Assembly: GCA_902761755.1 (NCBI GenBank)
Contig: CACWLP010000003.1
Coordinates: forward strand, 1 to 64,000
Reading direction: 5' to 3'
Length of the DNA stretch: 64,000 nucleotides
Origin: an uncultured Eubacteriales bacterium
GTDB taxonomy: Bacteria; Bacillota; Clostridia; Christensenellales; Aristaeellaceae
Below, piece by piece: positions 1 through 7,987 of the stretch (position 1 is its first letter; every line of letters begins with the position of its first letter). The notes under the pieces are model-generated. The model saw nothing but the letters and a program-made list of their open reading frames with translations. It was not told the origin of the DNA and searched no databases. A program made the position numbers and the translations under genes.

Positions 1-185
1 GGGTTCAGGGACGTGGTGGCGTTTCCGCCGGCGGAGGTGGTAACGTTCTCGGTTTTGGTTTTTACGCCCTTCAGCCCGCCGCACGCCGCATCCAGCTTGT
101 CCATGGCGTCATTGAACGCAGCGGGGAAATTGGATGCCGCATCGCTGGATGCCAGCGTGGGCAGGTTCAGATTCGTTGTCGCCAT
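1..185 (-). CDS. Phage tail-region hypothetical protein (3' end outside window)
   Basis: The frame opens with an ATG at 185 and runs off the left edge, so only the first 61 or so residues are visible. The protein begins MATTNLNLPTLASSD and is rich in Ala, Asn and Asp, with no membrane segment in the visible part. A GGGGGTGAGGA-type ribosome binding site lies just upstream, and the stop of the preceding gene is only 4 bases away, so it belongs to the minus-strand tail operon. Position after the hub/spike gene suggests a late tail, fiber or baseplate accessory protein; I do not recognise the family. Confidence 0.6.
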   Translation of the reverse strand, partial: MATTNLNLPTLASSDAASNFPAAFNDAMDKLDAACGGLKGVKTKTENVTTSAGGNATTSLN

Positions 186-189
186 TTCC

Positions 190-562
190 TCACCCCCACT
201 TCACGATGCCGTCCAGCGCGTCGATCTCGTTCACGGAAAGGGACAGCCCGGAATTCTCCGGAAGCACGATCTCCGGCACCTCGATTTCCGTTTCCATGGC
301 GTTCAGCTCCAGCGCCGCGGCCACGTAGCTTTCCCGGGCGGCGTCGTCCGGGAAGGTGACTGTGCCGTCCGGGTGCAGCTCCGCGCCGCAGTCCCGGATC
401 AGCTTCTGTTCCTGTTCAAGCTGGAACTGCCATTGCGGATCCAGGATCCAGGGCTTTCTTCGCCTTGTACAAGGCGTAGGCCACCGGAAGCGGCAGCTGC
501 TGCTCCGACAGGCGGAGCAATACGCGGTAGGCATTGACGATCTTTCCCTGGGTGGTTTTCAT
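190..562 (-). pseudogene. Phage tail-region gene broken by a 7-bp tandem duplication
   Basis: An ATG at 562 with a GGGAGGA site 8 bases upstream opens a frame starting MKTTQGKIVNAYRVLLRLS. It reads to about codon 38 (KKALDP) and then leaves frame at a directly repeated 7-mer (438-444 and 445-451). Removing one copy restores one continuous frame of 366 bases (121 residues) in which KALDP joins QWQFQLEQEQKLI and ends at the TGA at 190. The downstream half is rich in Glu and ends DALDGIVKWG. Soluble, no signal peptide. It resembles the small proteins often found after tail-fiber genes in Clostridia prophages, but I cannot name its role. As sequenced it would give a truncated 48-residue product. 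Confidence 0.75.
438..451. repeat. 7-bp perfect tandem duplication (GATCCAG x2)
   Basis: Plus-strand GATCCAG occurs twice head to tail. It is the only thing separating the two halves of the gene at 190-562, and deleting 7 bases restores the frame exactly. This is the signature of a replication slippage event; with only two copies it could revert, but long-term phase variation is not shown. Confidence 0.85.
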
Positions 563-577
563 CTCTTTTTTCCTCCC

Positions 578-727
578 TTAACTGAATCTTTGCGTTTTGG
601 TGAACCCGGCGGCGGCCACATCCGCGCCGTCGATGTAGGCGTGGGCCTCGCCGGAAGCGGTGTAATAGCCCGGGGCGTTGTTCACGATGCTGTTCACCCA
701 GCCGTTACAGGATAACGGGCAGACCAT
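578..727 (-). CDS. Small phage tail-region protein, overlapping start
   Basis: A 49-codon frame begins at an ATG at 727 inside the end of the hub/spike gene and ends with TAA at 578-580, immediately before the ribosome binding site of the next gene. From residue 9 it reads GWVNSIVNNAPGYYTASGE and ends TKTQRFS. A GTG at 697 is an alternative start giving 39 residues. Neither start has a strong ribosome binding site, so translation may be coupled to the upstream stop at 705. The tight packing of start, stop and next site supports a real gene; the function is unknown. Confidence 0.45.
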   Translation of the reverse strand: MVCPLSCNGWVNSIVNNAPGYYTASGEAHAYIDGADVAAAGFTKTQRFS

Positions 728-3559
728 CTACCGTGTCGGGCGGGCCTTCGATCTTGTTACGGTCAACATTTATCAACGCCTTTGCCGCGGCCCAACCAGC
801 CGCATATCCGGTATCGTACCCGGACTGGTATTCCCCGGAAGCGTCCACATTGAATGTGAAAAGCCGGGTATTCTGTAGATGCGGGGACGCGTTGACATAA
901 CCATAAGCCTTATGGGTATTATCAAACTCGTTGATTGTATAAATGCTTCCGGTAGACTGTGAACCTGTTCCTCTGCCGCCGGAGAAGCTCTCCGACGTGC
1001 TCATGACCGTTTCGTTGTTCCCGTTTTTCACGGTGGTGGTGAAGGTCATGCCGCTCCAGCTGCCGGCGATGATCAGCTGGGCGGCCGTATTAAAATTTAT
1101 GGTGGCACCGTTGGAAAGGGTGATCCCGTTGGCGTTGTAGCTTTTGATGGTGTGATAGCCCAGCTTCCAGAAGGGATAGTTCTGCAGGTTCACGGTGGTT
1201 TCGCCGCCCTGCTCGTTCAGGGCCACCAGCTTGGTGAGGTACACCGTGCCGTCCCGCTTGACGCGGAAGGGCGCGCTGCTTTCCGTTGCGTTGCCGGCTA
1301 AAAAAGCGTAATCCCCGGAAACCGCCATATGAACGTACTTCGCACCCGCACCGGAGGAGAGCTTGTCCGCGCCGATGGTCCAGCCGCCGATCTTCCCGGC
1401 GGCGGCCTCCACCGTGCCCTTCATCTTCACGTTCCCGGCGCTGTCGATGGAGAAGTTTCCGCTGTCCACCTTGAAAACGCCGCCGGAGCGGATACGCACG
1501 TACTTGCCGCCGCTGATCTCCACGCGATGCCGGAAACGATGGAATACTTGCCGGTGGGGTCGTTCATCTGCTCCCAGGCGCCGTTCTTGCGGACGTACTG
1601 CTTGCCGGATTCAAAGGACGCCCAGGTGTAGCCCGACAGTTCAGACCATTTCAGCGCGCCGAAATCAGACCATTTCCGGATGCCGTGATCCTTGTTCCAG
1701 ATATCGCCGTCCTGCACGTTGTTGGACGCGGTCAGCGCCGGGTCCGCCCACTGGGAGAAGGTGCGGTTCACCGCCAGGCGCAGGTACTGATTGCCGCGGA
1801 TGTCCATGGCGTTCAAGACGTTGATGGTGGCCTGGGCGGCGAAGAGATCCGCCACGTCGATCTTCGCGGCGGTGACGGCGTTGGCGGCCAGCTTGTTGGT
1901 GGTGACGGCGGCGGAGGCGATCTTCGCCGCGGTGACGGCCTCGGCCACGATCTTGTCGGCGGTGATGGCGTTCTGCGCCACCTTGTCGCCGGTCACCGCG
2001 CCGTCGGCCAGCTTTTCCGTGCCCAGCACGGGGATCCGCGCACCGTTCAGGGTGCCGGTGGTGATGTTGTCGGCGGTCAGGTTGTTGATGTAGACCACGC
2101 TGGCGTCGATGGTGCCGGCGGTGATCTTGTTGGCGGTGAGGCCCACGATCTTGGCGTCGGTGATGCTTCCGTCGGCGATCTGGGCGGTGCCGATGGCCCC
2201 GGTGGCGATGAGCCCGCTGTCCGCGGTGATCAGCCCGGCCGCCAGCAGCTCCGCCGTGATGGTGTGCGCTGCGATTTTTTCCGCGGTGACGGCTCCTGCG
2301 GCGATCTTCGCGGCGGTGACAGCCCCCGCAGCGATCTTGTCGGCGGTGACGGCTCCCGCGGCGATCTTGTCCGCGGTAATGGCCCCCGCCGCCAGCTGCT
2401 GGGCGGTGATGCTGCCTGCGATCAGCGCCCGGGCGGCGACGGTGCCGTCCCGGATGAGCACGCCGTCCAGGCTGCCGGACAATCGGGCGGCGTTCAGCGC
2501 GCCGCCGGCGGTAAAGACCCGTCCCGCGGCGGCCGCACGGCCGGGATACAGGCAATCCGTCTGCATGGAGAAGCCGCGAAGAAAGGAGAGGGTCTGGCCG
2601 GTGACCAGGCAGTCGATCACCTCTCCGGACGCGGCGGTGAGCCGCAGCTTGCTGCCCACCGACAGGGCGGGATCGCCCCGCCAGGCAACGCGCACCCGGC
2701 GAAGGCGCATGCCGCTGAGGAAGCCCAGCAGCTGCTGCGCCAGGGCCTGGGTGCGGCTGCCCTGATACGGGAACAGCGGGTTTTCGGAAACGGTGAGGCT
2801 GTTGGTTTCGCCCAGCACCGCCCCCGGCTCGCTGACGGTCAGGGGCTCGCTGCCCCGGGGCGCGTTGGCGGGATACACCCACAGGCCCGCCAGGGGGCCG
2901 AAGGCCGTGCCCTCCGCCTCCGTTTTCAGCGTTTGATCCGCGCCCAGGGAATAGGGGGCGGCGTCCGTCCACACCGGGCGGAAGGCCAGGGCCCCCGTCC
3001 GGTCGATCAGGGCGAAGCAGCCGCAGGCGCAGGCCACGTGGGCGAGGGCCTGGCGGAGGGTGAGCTCCCCCCAGCGGGGGCGTTCGGGAAGCGTGAAGGA
3101 CGCGCCGGGGAAATCCGCCGCCAGGGTGAACCCCGCCCGGGACGCGATGGCGGCGGCCAGGCTGCCCAGGGTGCGGGGATAGGAAAGATCGTCCTCAAAG
3201 ACGCCCTCGAAGGCGGTGCCCAGGGCGTCGCTGCCGGAGAGGGTCAGCGTTCCTTCCCGGCGGCGGACCCGGGCGGCGGTGAATACGCACAGGAGCCAGC
3301 TGTCCTCCCCGGCGCAGAGGGAAACGCGCACCGACGCGCTCCACAGATCGTGGAGGGCGGTGAACGCGCCGTCCCGGTCGTCCAGGGTGACGGAGCAGAC
3401 GGCGGAAAAAGCGCCGCCCAGCAGCCGCCCGTCGGCGCTGCCCTCGCTGAGGGAAAAGGCGAACACCCTTTCCGGGCCGAAGGAGAGCACGGCGCCGGTC
3501 AGATCGGTGATCTCCCCGGCCAGGGAGAGATGCCTGCCGGGGGAGGTGAGTGCGGACAT
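705..3559 (-). CDS. Tail hub / spike protein with ITADKI-type pseudo-repeats (frameshifted)
   Basis: ATG at 3559 has GGAGGA upstream. The N-terminal 330 or so residues look like a baseplate-hub domain, with the stretch LRQALAHVACACGCFALIDR seen in siphovirus hub proteins. Next come roughly fifteen copies of a ten-residue module of the type GAVTADKIAA. The C-terminal part carries short beta-rich segments and ends DTVDGLPVIL at 705. The frame breaks near 1525: one frame reads KYSIVSGIAW and stops near 1427, the other resumes with EISGGKYVRIR. A single missing base (or a -1 shift) between GGCATCGC and GTGGAG joins them into about 950 residues. No slippery heptamer is present there, so a mutation or assembly error is more likely than recoding. 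Confidence 0.75.
1850..2420 (-). repeat. Degenerate ~30-bp repeats encoding ITADKI-like decapeptides
   Basis: About fifteen consecutive units encode variants of AVTADKIAAG, with Ile/Val, Thr/Ala and Lys-Ile kept and the remaining positions drifting. The plus strand shows recurrent GCGGCGGTGACGGC and GCGATCTTGTC elements. Such modules occur in phage tail-spike shafts and probably form an extended beta-rich rod between the hub and distal tip. Near-identical neighbours around 2290-2400 look like recent duplications, so copy number could change by recombination. Confidence 0.75.
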
Positions 3560-3560
3560 G

Positions 3561-3905
3561 CTATCTTTCCTCCAGGATCAGCTTCACGTCCGCCCACTGG
3601 GGCGCGCCGTCGCAGCGCCAGACCCGGGCGGACTGCTCCCGCACCCGGCAGGCCATTTCCCGGCTGCCGGACAGGGGATCGGGGTATACGAGGGTGAAAA
3701 AATCGTTTCCGGCCAGCACGGAAGACAGGGAAGCCAGCGCGGCGGAGGCCATCCGCGCCCAGGAAAGGGCCACGGTGCGCTTGCTTTTCACGCCGTCCTG
3801 CACCAGAAGGCCCAGGGAATTGTACTGGCTTGTCCCCGCCTGGGGCGTCACCGTGACGGACAGGGTGGAGGGGGAAGGAAGGACGATATTGTTCAGGGTG
3901 ATCAT
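3561..3905 (-). CDS. Phage distal-tail-like structural protein (114 aa)
   Basis: The gene starts at ATG 3905 and its TAG stop is one base before the hub gene start. The product begins MITLNNIVLPSPSTLSVTV and is soluble, with no signal peptide. It lies between the tape measure and the hub, where a distal tail (Dit) or tail-to-hub adaptor is usual, but at 114 residues it is about half the length of a standard Dit protein. Similar short proteins in Clostridia prophages are grouped as DUF6711-like as far as I recall; that assignment is tentative. Role: probable tail-tip ring or adaptor. Confidence 0.65.
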   Translation of the reverse strand: MITLNNIVLPSPSTLSVTVTPQAGTSQYNSLGLLVQDGVKSKRTVALSWARMASAALASLSSVLAGNDFFTLVYPDPLSGSREMACRVREQSARVWRCDGAPQWADVKLILEER

Positions 3906-3917
3906 GCCGCGCCTCCT

Positions 3918-4562
3918 TTACAGGGTGAGTTCGATGCGCCCGCTGCCCCGGGCTACCCGGTTGATGCCCTCGATCACCGCCACCCCCAGGCGGTAGCCGT
4001 CGATTTCCAGGGGCACGGTGAGGGACAGGGGTTGATCTGCCCGTTCGGCGGGAACGGAAGGGGCAAGGGCGGCGGGGGCGTCCGGCAGGGGCAGGGAAGG
4101 CGCGGCCGCGGCGGCTGCCGCCAGGGAACGCAGGGATGCGTCCGCCGCCTTTTCCGGGGCGGAGAGCATGCCGCCCAGCGCTTGGGCCGCCCGCCCGCCC
4201 AGGCCCGCGGCGGCAGCGGCGGCGTCTTCTTCGCCGGCGGAAATGCCCTGAGTAAGGCCCGCGTCGAACTGGCGGCCCAGGGCAAACGCCACCCGGGAGG
4301 GGGAATGAATGTCCAGCGCGCCGCGCAGGGCGTCTGCGGCGGCGTCCGCCAGGGCTTTGGCCGCGGCGGCCACCTGGCCGCGCATGGAGAGCAGGCCGCT
4401 TTGCAGCCCCTGGCCGGCCCGGACGCCCGCCTGAAGGAAGCTGTCCGGCAGGGAGGCCAGGCGGGCCTCCGCCCCGTCGATCAGATCGGCGACGGCGGAA
4501 ACGGCGGCCTCGAAGGGCGCGGTATCGGCGGTGAATACGACGGAAATTTCATCCAGGGTCAT
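3918..4562 (-). CDS. Miniature tail tape-measure-like protein (214 aa)
   Basis: ATG at 4562 overlaps the stop of the chaperone fusion gene (ATGA). The sequence is Ala-rich and helical, and residues around 101-112 read ALDIHSPSRVAF, a motif typical of the C-terminal part of siphovirus tape measures, followed by further helical segments. Standard tape measures exceed 600 residues; this one has 214. It lies exactly where the tape measure should be, after the G/GT chaperones. With the usual estimate of about 0.15 nm of tail per residue, it would specify a tail of only around 30 nm. It could alternatively be a degraded remnant, but the frame is intact and tightly spaced on both sides. Confidence 0.7.
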   Translation of the reverse strand: MTLDEISVVFTADTAPFEAAVSAVADLIDGAEARLASLPDSFLQAGVRAGQGLQSGLLSMRGQVAAAAKALADAAADALRGALDIHSPSRVAFALGRQFDAGLTQGISAGEEDAAAAAAGLGGRAAQALGGMLSAPEKAADASLRSLAAAAAAAPSLPLPDAPAALAPSVPAERADQPLSLTVPLEIDGYRLGVAVIEGINRVARGSGRIELTL

Positions 4563-5160
4563 GGGGAATCATCCTTTCCGCGCCAGGCGAGCAGGCGCTG
4601 CTTGATTTCATCGGCGGACATTTGGGCGGTCAGGAGCGGCGGCGGAGGCGGCGGCAGCCGGTCCGGGGCGCGGAGAGCGAGGGCCGTGAGCCGGGCGAGA
4701 AAGTGCGCGTCCCGCTGCGCCTGGAAGCGCCGGGCCTGATGGCACTGGATGCGCAGGTACGCCTGCCGGGGCGTCAGGGACGTAAGCGCCCAGGCCTCCT
4801 CCATCCCCGCCGCCGCAGCCTGACGGATCAGATCGCGGTACCGGGCGCGGAGGGGCTCGCCGCCGTCGCCCGCGCCCGCTTCGGAAAAAAACAGGCGTCC
4901 TCCAGCGCCGCGGCCAGGGCGGACGCTGCGTCCTCCAGGCTGCCGCCGGACCGCAGATGGGCGTCCAGCAGCGCCCCGGCCTCCTCCAGGGTCATCCTGT
5001 CCGGCGTTTCCAGGAGGCCGCACCAGATCAGCCCCCGGATGCAGCTCATCTGCCTGCCCTGGAGCCCGGAAAGGCTGAGATTGGTTTTCTCCTCCAGGCA
5101 GCACAGGGCGTTCACGGAAAAGCGCAGGGGATAATCCCGGCCGTTCAGGGTGATATTCAC
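4559..5160 (-). CDS. Tail assembly chaperone GT fusion made by -1 frameshifting
   Basis: Reading starts at GTG 5160, shifts -1 at the T TTT TTT heptamer (4885-4891) after codons for CFF, continues as SEAGAGDGGEPLRARYRD and ends with TGA at 4559-4561, overlapping the ATG of the tape-measure gene. The joined product is 200 residues. It parallels lambda gpG/gpGT: the T extension recruits tube subunits while G coats the tape measure. The second half (helical, with MSADEIKQRLLAW near the end) has no start codon or ribosome binding site of its own at the junction, which supports translation only by frameshift. Confidence 0.8.
4828..5160 (-). CDS. Tail assembly chaperone G-like protein (110 aa)
   Basis: The gene starts with GTG at 5160, overlapping the tube-gene stop (GTGA). 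The product begins MNITLNGRDYPLRFSVNA and has the layout of phage tail assembly chaperones encoded between the tube and tape-measure genes: a small N-terminal beta segment and then helices. Without frameshifting, ribosomes read through FFPKRARATAA and stop at 4828. This is the major short form; a minority would shift to give the 200-residue form. Confidence 0.8.
   Translation of the reverse strand: MNITLNGRDYPLRFSVNALCCLEEKTNLSLSGLQGRQMSCIRGLIWCGLLETPDRMTLEEAGALLDAHLRSGGSLEDAASALAAALEDACFFPKRARATAASPSAPGTAI
4885..4891 (-). promoter_or_regulatory. -1 ribosomal slippery heptamer T TTT TTT
   Basis: Seven A residues on the plus strand read as T TTT TTT on the coding strand, positioned in the zero frame as TG[T TTT TTT] CCG. 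This matches X XXY YYZ, and both frames on either side are long and look coding. It lies between the G and T halves of the tail chaperone, the classic site of programmed -1 frameshifting in siphoviruses. Confidence 0.8.
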
Positions 5161-5561
5161 GATGCGGTCACCCCGCCGGTGAGCCGCAGCACGGCGGTGA
5201 AGCCCACCGCGCCGTCCACGCTGGCCGCGCCTACGGCATGGGATTTGACGAAGGCGGTGAAGGACAGGGAAGAATTATCCGGGAAGGTGACGGTGAAGGG
5301 CGCGGCGGCGCCGGAAGCGTACAGGGTGCGCAGGGCGGCCTGGCCCTGGTTGGAGGGCTCGTAAAACCCTTCCAGGGTCACTTCGCCCATGTCCTTGAGC
5401 CCCTGGGCGTACACGCGGCAGCCGCCCGCGGCGTCCAGGGTGGTGACGTCCACGGCCTCGCTGTCCGCCTTGATTTCGCTGATGGAGCGCAGCGCGCCGA
5501 TGAGGACGGAATTATTGTTCAACGTGCAGGAGATGCTGGTGCCAATGGATTTCTGGATCAT
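5157..5561 (-). CDS. Phage major tail tube protein (134 aa)
   Basis: ATG at 5561 with GAGGAGG upstream. The product has alternating beta strands; residues 40-80 include VTTLDAAGGCRVYAQGLKD and the GEVTLEGFYE segment typical of lambda gpV/phage tail tube folds, and the C-terminus ends in a beta-rich GFTAVLRLTGGVTAS. It is shorter than most tube proteins but within range. It lies between the tail terminator candidate and the chaperone G gene, as expected for the tube subunit. Its stop overlaps the GTG of the chaperone. Confidence 0.75.
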   Translation of the reverse strand: MIQKSIGTSISCTLNNNSVLIGALRSISEIKADSEAVDVTTLDAAGGCRVYAQGLKDMGEVTLEGFYEPSNQGQAALRTLYASGAAAPFTVTFPDNSSLSFTAFVKSHAVGAASVDGAVGFTAVLRLTGGVTAS

Positions 5562-5573
5562 TTTTCTGCCTCC

Positions 5574-5933
5574 TCAGGATGGGTACAGGATATCGCCGTG
5601 GAAAACGGCGCGGTAGGAAAGGGTTTTCGTATAGGCCCGGGCGGTCTCGTCAAAGCCGTCCCGGCAGCCCTCCCGGCGGAAGCCCGCCCCGGTGAGGGCG
5701 GCGTCGGCAGCCTGGGCCAGGGATTCCAGGGAGGCCCGGTCCGCAGCCAGGAGCTGCAGGGAATAGACGGCCTCCTCCAGGTAAGGCGTGCCTCCCGCCC
5801 AGGCGGAAACGGAAGCGTCCTCCGCAGAAACGGTGAGGCTGGGCAGGGCCAGCTCGGACGCCGGGTTCGCCGCGGCGGCATGAACGGGCAGCTGGGACAG
5901 CAGGGACAGGATATCGTTTTTCAGATCGGTCAC
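5574..5933 (-). CDS. Tail terminator / tail completion candidate (119 aa)
   Basis: The start is a GTG at 5933 that overlaps the TGA of the gp10-like gene (GTGA). The product begins MTDLKNDILSLLSQLPV and is predicted soluble and mixed alpha/beta. Its place, after the gp10-like protein and before the tube, is that of lambda gpU or SPP1 gp17-type tail terminators, and its length (119) fits. The assignment rests on gene order and size rather than a clear motif. Confidence 0.6.
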   Translation of the reverse strand: MTDLKNDILSLLSQLPVHAAAANPASELALPSLTVSAEDASVSAWAGGTPYLEEAVYSLQLLAADRASLESLAQAADAALTGAGFRREGCRDGFDETARAYTKTLSYRAVFHGDILYPS

Positions 5934-6226
5934 TTCTTCGCCTCCTTGTAAGCCTGCTTCACCGCGTCGGAAAGGCCGGCGGCCTTTACGGCGGGGCGGA
6001 GATAAGGCTTTTTCATTTCCACGTACAGGGCGTAGGGCCGGCGGGCGGAGAGCACCGCGCTTTTCCCCTCCCGCCGGAGAGAGAGGGAAGCCCGCAGCGC
6101 GCCGGTGCGGACGGGCACGGCGTCCCGGGCGGCGGACAGGGCTTTTTGGGCCGCGTGGGTCAGCGCCGCGTCCGTTTGGCTCCTGAAATCAGCGGCCAGG
6201 CGCCGCAGGCGGGCCGGGGCGCTCAT
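5930..6226 (-). CDS. HK97 gp10-family head-tail joining protein (98 aa)
   Basis: I place the start at ATG 6226 because it overlaps the TGA of the preceding gene (ATGA) and matches the usual gp10-family N-terminus; the frame is open further upstream but inside that gene. The motif DAVPVRTGALRASL at residues 35-48 is the family hallmark, and the C-terminus has the typical PYALYVEMKKPYLRPAVK. In HK97-like phages this protein sits at the head-tail interface. About 98 residues is near the lower end of the family. Confidence 0.8.
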   Translation of the reverse strand: MSAPARLRRLAADFRSQTDAALTHAAQKALSAARDAVPVRTGALRASLSLRREGKSAVLSARRPYALYVEMKKPYLRPAVKAAGLSDAVKQAYKEAKK

Positions 6227-6483
6227 CCCGCGCACCGGCGCACGTCCGCCTGCAGGTGCCCCAGCAGGGACCGGACGGCTACGCACACGTAGGGCGCGCC
6301 GTTGACGCGCAGGGTGTCGCCGGGAGCGATCAGGGCGTCGCAGGGCAGGAGCAGCCGCAGCATATCCTGCACGTATTCGCCCCAGCGGTGGGCGGAGAGC
6401 AGGCCGTTCAGGGGCCGGACGGCGGCCAGGAGGGTGCGGTTTTCCAGGGTGACGGCGGCGCGGCCGCGCTGCAGAAGTCGCAT
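6223..6483 (-). CDS. Small head-tail connector / minor structural protein (86 aa)
   Basis: ATG at 6483 with CGGAGG upstream. It encodes an Arg/Leu-rich 86-residue protein beginning MRLLQRGRAAVTL, without signal or membrane segment. It lies between the gp6-like connector and the gp10-like protein, the slot usually filled by a head-closure (stopper) or adaptor protein such as SPP1 gp16. The ALIAPGDTLRVNGAPYVC segment is compatible with the small beta-barrel fold of stoppers. Assigned by position; moderately sure it is structural. Confidence 0.6.
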   Translation of the reverse strand: MRLLQRGRAAVTLENRTLLAAVRPLNGLLSAHRWGEYVQDMLRLLLPCDALIAPGDTLRVNGAPYVCVAVRSLLGHLQADVRRCAG

Positions 6484-6553
6484 GAAATGTACCTCCGTTT
6501 CTGTTCTGTCGGGGAAGGCGGGAGACCGCGTCGGGGCGGCCTCCCGCCGGCTG
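6484..6553. other. 70-bp spacer with an inverted repeat inside the head module
   Basis: This is the widest gap in an otherwise overlapping gene string. It contains GGCGGGAG (6517-6524) facing CTCCCGCC (6541-6548). No T-run follows on the minus strand, so it is not a classical terminator; it may tune expression of the downstream connector genes. Confidence 0.4.
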
Positions 6554-6856
6554 TCATGTTCTTGCCAAACGGAAGGAGAAGATCTCCCTTCGCAGGGCGT
6601 CGGGCAGGTCCTCGGCGGCGCGGCGCACGTCGCCTTCCGCGTGCTCGCGTTCGCCCTCCATGCCCATGCGGTTGAAGAAGATCACCGCCAGGCGCACCTG
6701 GGCGCTTTCCAGTTCCGGCGGCACCGCGTCGCGCCAGGTCAGGGCGCAGATGAGGGCGGCGGCGTCCGCAAGATAGGAAAGGAGCAGCGCATCCGGCGCG
6801 GACGCGGCGTCGGGCAGCCGGGCGCGCAGCGACGGCAGCAGGGCTTGATCCGCCAT
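6554..6856 (-). CDS. gp6-like head-tail connector protein (100 aa)
   Basis: ATG at 6856, 4 bases downstream of the capsid gene stop. The product is helical with MADQALLPSLRARLPDAA at the N-terminus and a central helix around DAVPPELESAQVRLAVIFFN, the arrangement of phage gp6-like connectors, which follow the capsid gene and bind the portal ring. The size (100) fits the family. Confidence 0.7.
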   Translation of the reverse strand: MADQALLPSLRARLPDAASAPDALLLSYLADAAALICALTWRDAVPPELESAQVRLAVIFFNRMGMEGEREHAEGDVRRAAEDLPDALRREIFSFRLART

Positions 6857-6860
6857 GACG

Positions 6861-7973
6861 TCAGCCCAGCACCCGGACGGCCAGTTCGGGATACAGGGTC
6901 TTGAACCCGTACAGCACGTCCATGGACAGCATTTCCCGCTTGTGCTGCATATCGTAGCCGCGCACCACGCGCAGGGAAACGCCGTTGTAATGGGTGACGT
7001 AGCTTTCCACGCCGCCGGGGGAAGCCAGGGGACGGGTGACGAAGGCGAAGGCCATGGGATGGAAGGCCAGGTTGGCCGTGTGGGAGGCGACGAGGGTCAC
7101 CGCGGTGTTGGCACTGACGGCGGGCAGGGCGGGGGTCACCTTCACGTTGGCAATGGCGTTGGAGGAAGCGGAGGCGCTGTCCTGGGTGACGGCGTAATCC
7201 TTGCCGTCGATCCGGATCAGATCGCCCTTCACCAGCTTGCCGGTGAGGGAGGTGCCGGTGAGGGACAGGGTATTGCTGCCGGCGGACACATTGGCGCTGA
7301 CCTTGACGCCGGTGGCGGCGGTGATGCCGGTGGTATGGCGGCAGACGCCCTGGCTCATGTAATTGTCCATGCCCATGACGCGGCCGATGCTGCCCTCCCG
7401 CAGGGCGGAGGTATCGCCGGATTTTTCCGCGTGGACGATGGCGTCCAGGGCGGTGAAGGCGGCGTCGGCCTCCGGATCCCACACGGCGGCGCGGCCGGAT
7501 ACCGGCGCGCGGTTCTGGTTCAGGGCCTTGCGGGCGGAAGCCAGCACGGAAAGGGAGGCGGGGGTGGTGCCGGCGGTGCCTACGGAGGTGTATACGTCCT
7601 TGTACAGCTGCAGGCCGTCCCGGTTGATCTTCTCGGCCAGGGCCGCGGCGGCGGGATCGATGAACACCCGGGTGAGATCGTCGATGTTCGTGGCGCCCTG
7701 CAGCGCCTCGATGCCCACGTCCACGGTGGCGATCTTATCCAGCGTCACGTCCACGGAGGTTTCGGTGATGTCCTGGGTGGAAACGCCCTGGCTGGGATCG
7801 AAATCCCGGGCTTCCAGGATGATGGGCTTGCGCACCTGGATGGTGTCGCCCTTCATGACGGAGAAATCGTCGGAATAATCCTTATGGATCAGGTTGGGGA
7901 ACACCAGATGGTCGATGAGCCGGGGCAGGGCGGCCCGGGCGAAATCCTTGACGGTGATGAACGTATTGGCCAT
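6861..7973 (-). CDS. Major capsid protein, P22 coat-like family (370 aa)
   Basis: ATG at 7973 with GGAGGT upstream. The N-terminus (MANTFITVKDFARAALPR) and the segment VMKGDTIQVRKP near residue 40 match the P22 coat-protein family seen in many Firmicutes phages. Residues about 220-290 form an insertion rich in Ser, Thr, Val and Gly (for example GTSLTGKLVKGDLIRIDGK), reminiscent of the I-domain-type insertion. The C-terminal YGFKTLYPELAVRVLG is also family-like. It forms the icosahedral shell. The scaffold gene lies immediately upstream, consistent with a scaffold-dependent capsid without a separate protease gene. Confidence 0.85.
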   Translation of the reverse strand: MANTFITVKDFARAALPRLIDHLVFPNLIHKDYSDDFSVMKGDTIQVRKPIILEARDFDPSQGVSTQDITETSVDVTLDKIATVDVGIEALQGATNIDDLTRVFIDPAAAALAEKINRDGLQLYKDVYTSVGTAGTTPASLSVLASARKALNQNRAPVSGRAAVWDPEADAAFTALDAIVHAEKSGDTSALREGSIGRVMGMDNYMSQGVCRHTTGITAATGVKVSANVSAGSNTLSLTGTSLTGKLVKGDLIRIDGKDYAVTQDSASASSNAIANVKVTPALPAVSANTAVTLVASHTANLAFHPMAFAFVTRPLASPGGVESYVTHYNGVSLRVVRGYDMQHKREMLSMDVLYGFKTLYPELAVRVLG

Positions 7974-7987
7974 GCGTTTTTACCTCC

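Noticed and set aside
1427..1530. Programmed frameshifting in the hub/spike gene
   Set aside because: The sequence around the break (GGCATCGCGTGGAG) has no slippery heptamer or other known recoding signal; mutation or error is simpler.
1685..3697. A plus-strand open frame opposite the hub/spike gene
   Set aside because: Composition follows the repeated GCGGTGACGGC units read backwards; no independent start signal or known domain.
4559..5104. The T half of the tail chaperone as an independent gene starting at 5104
   Set aside because: The part before 4891 is out-of-frame shadow of the G gene; coding character starts only after the slippery site, so it is an extension of G.
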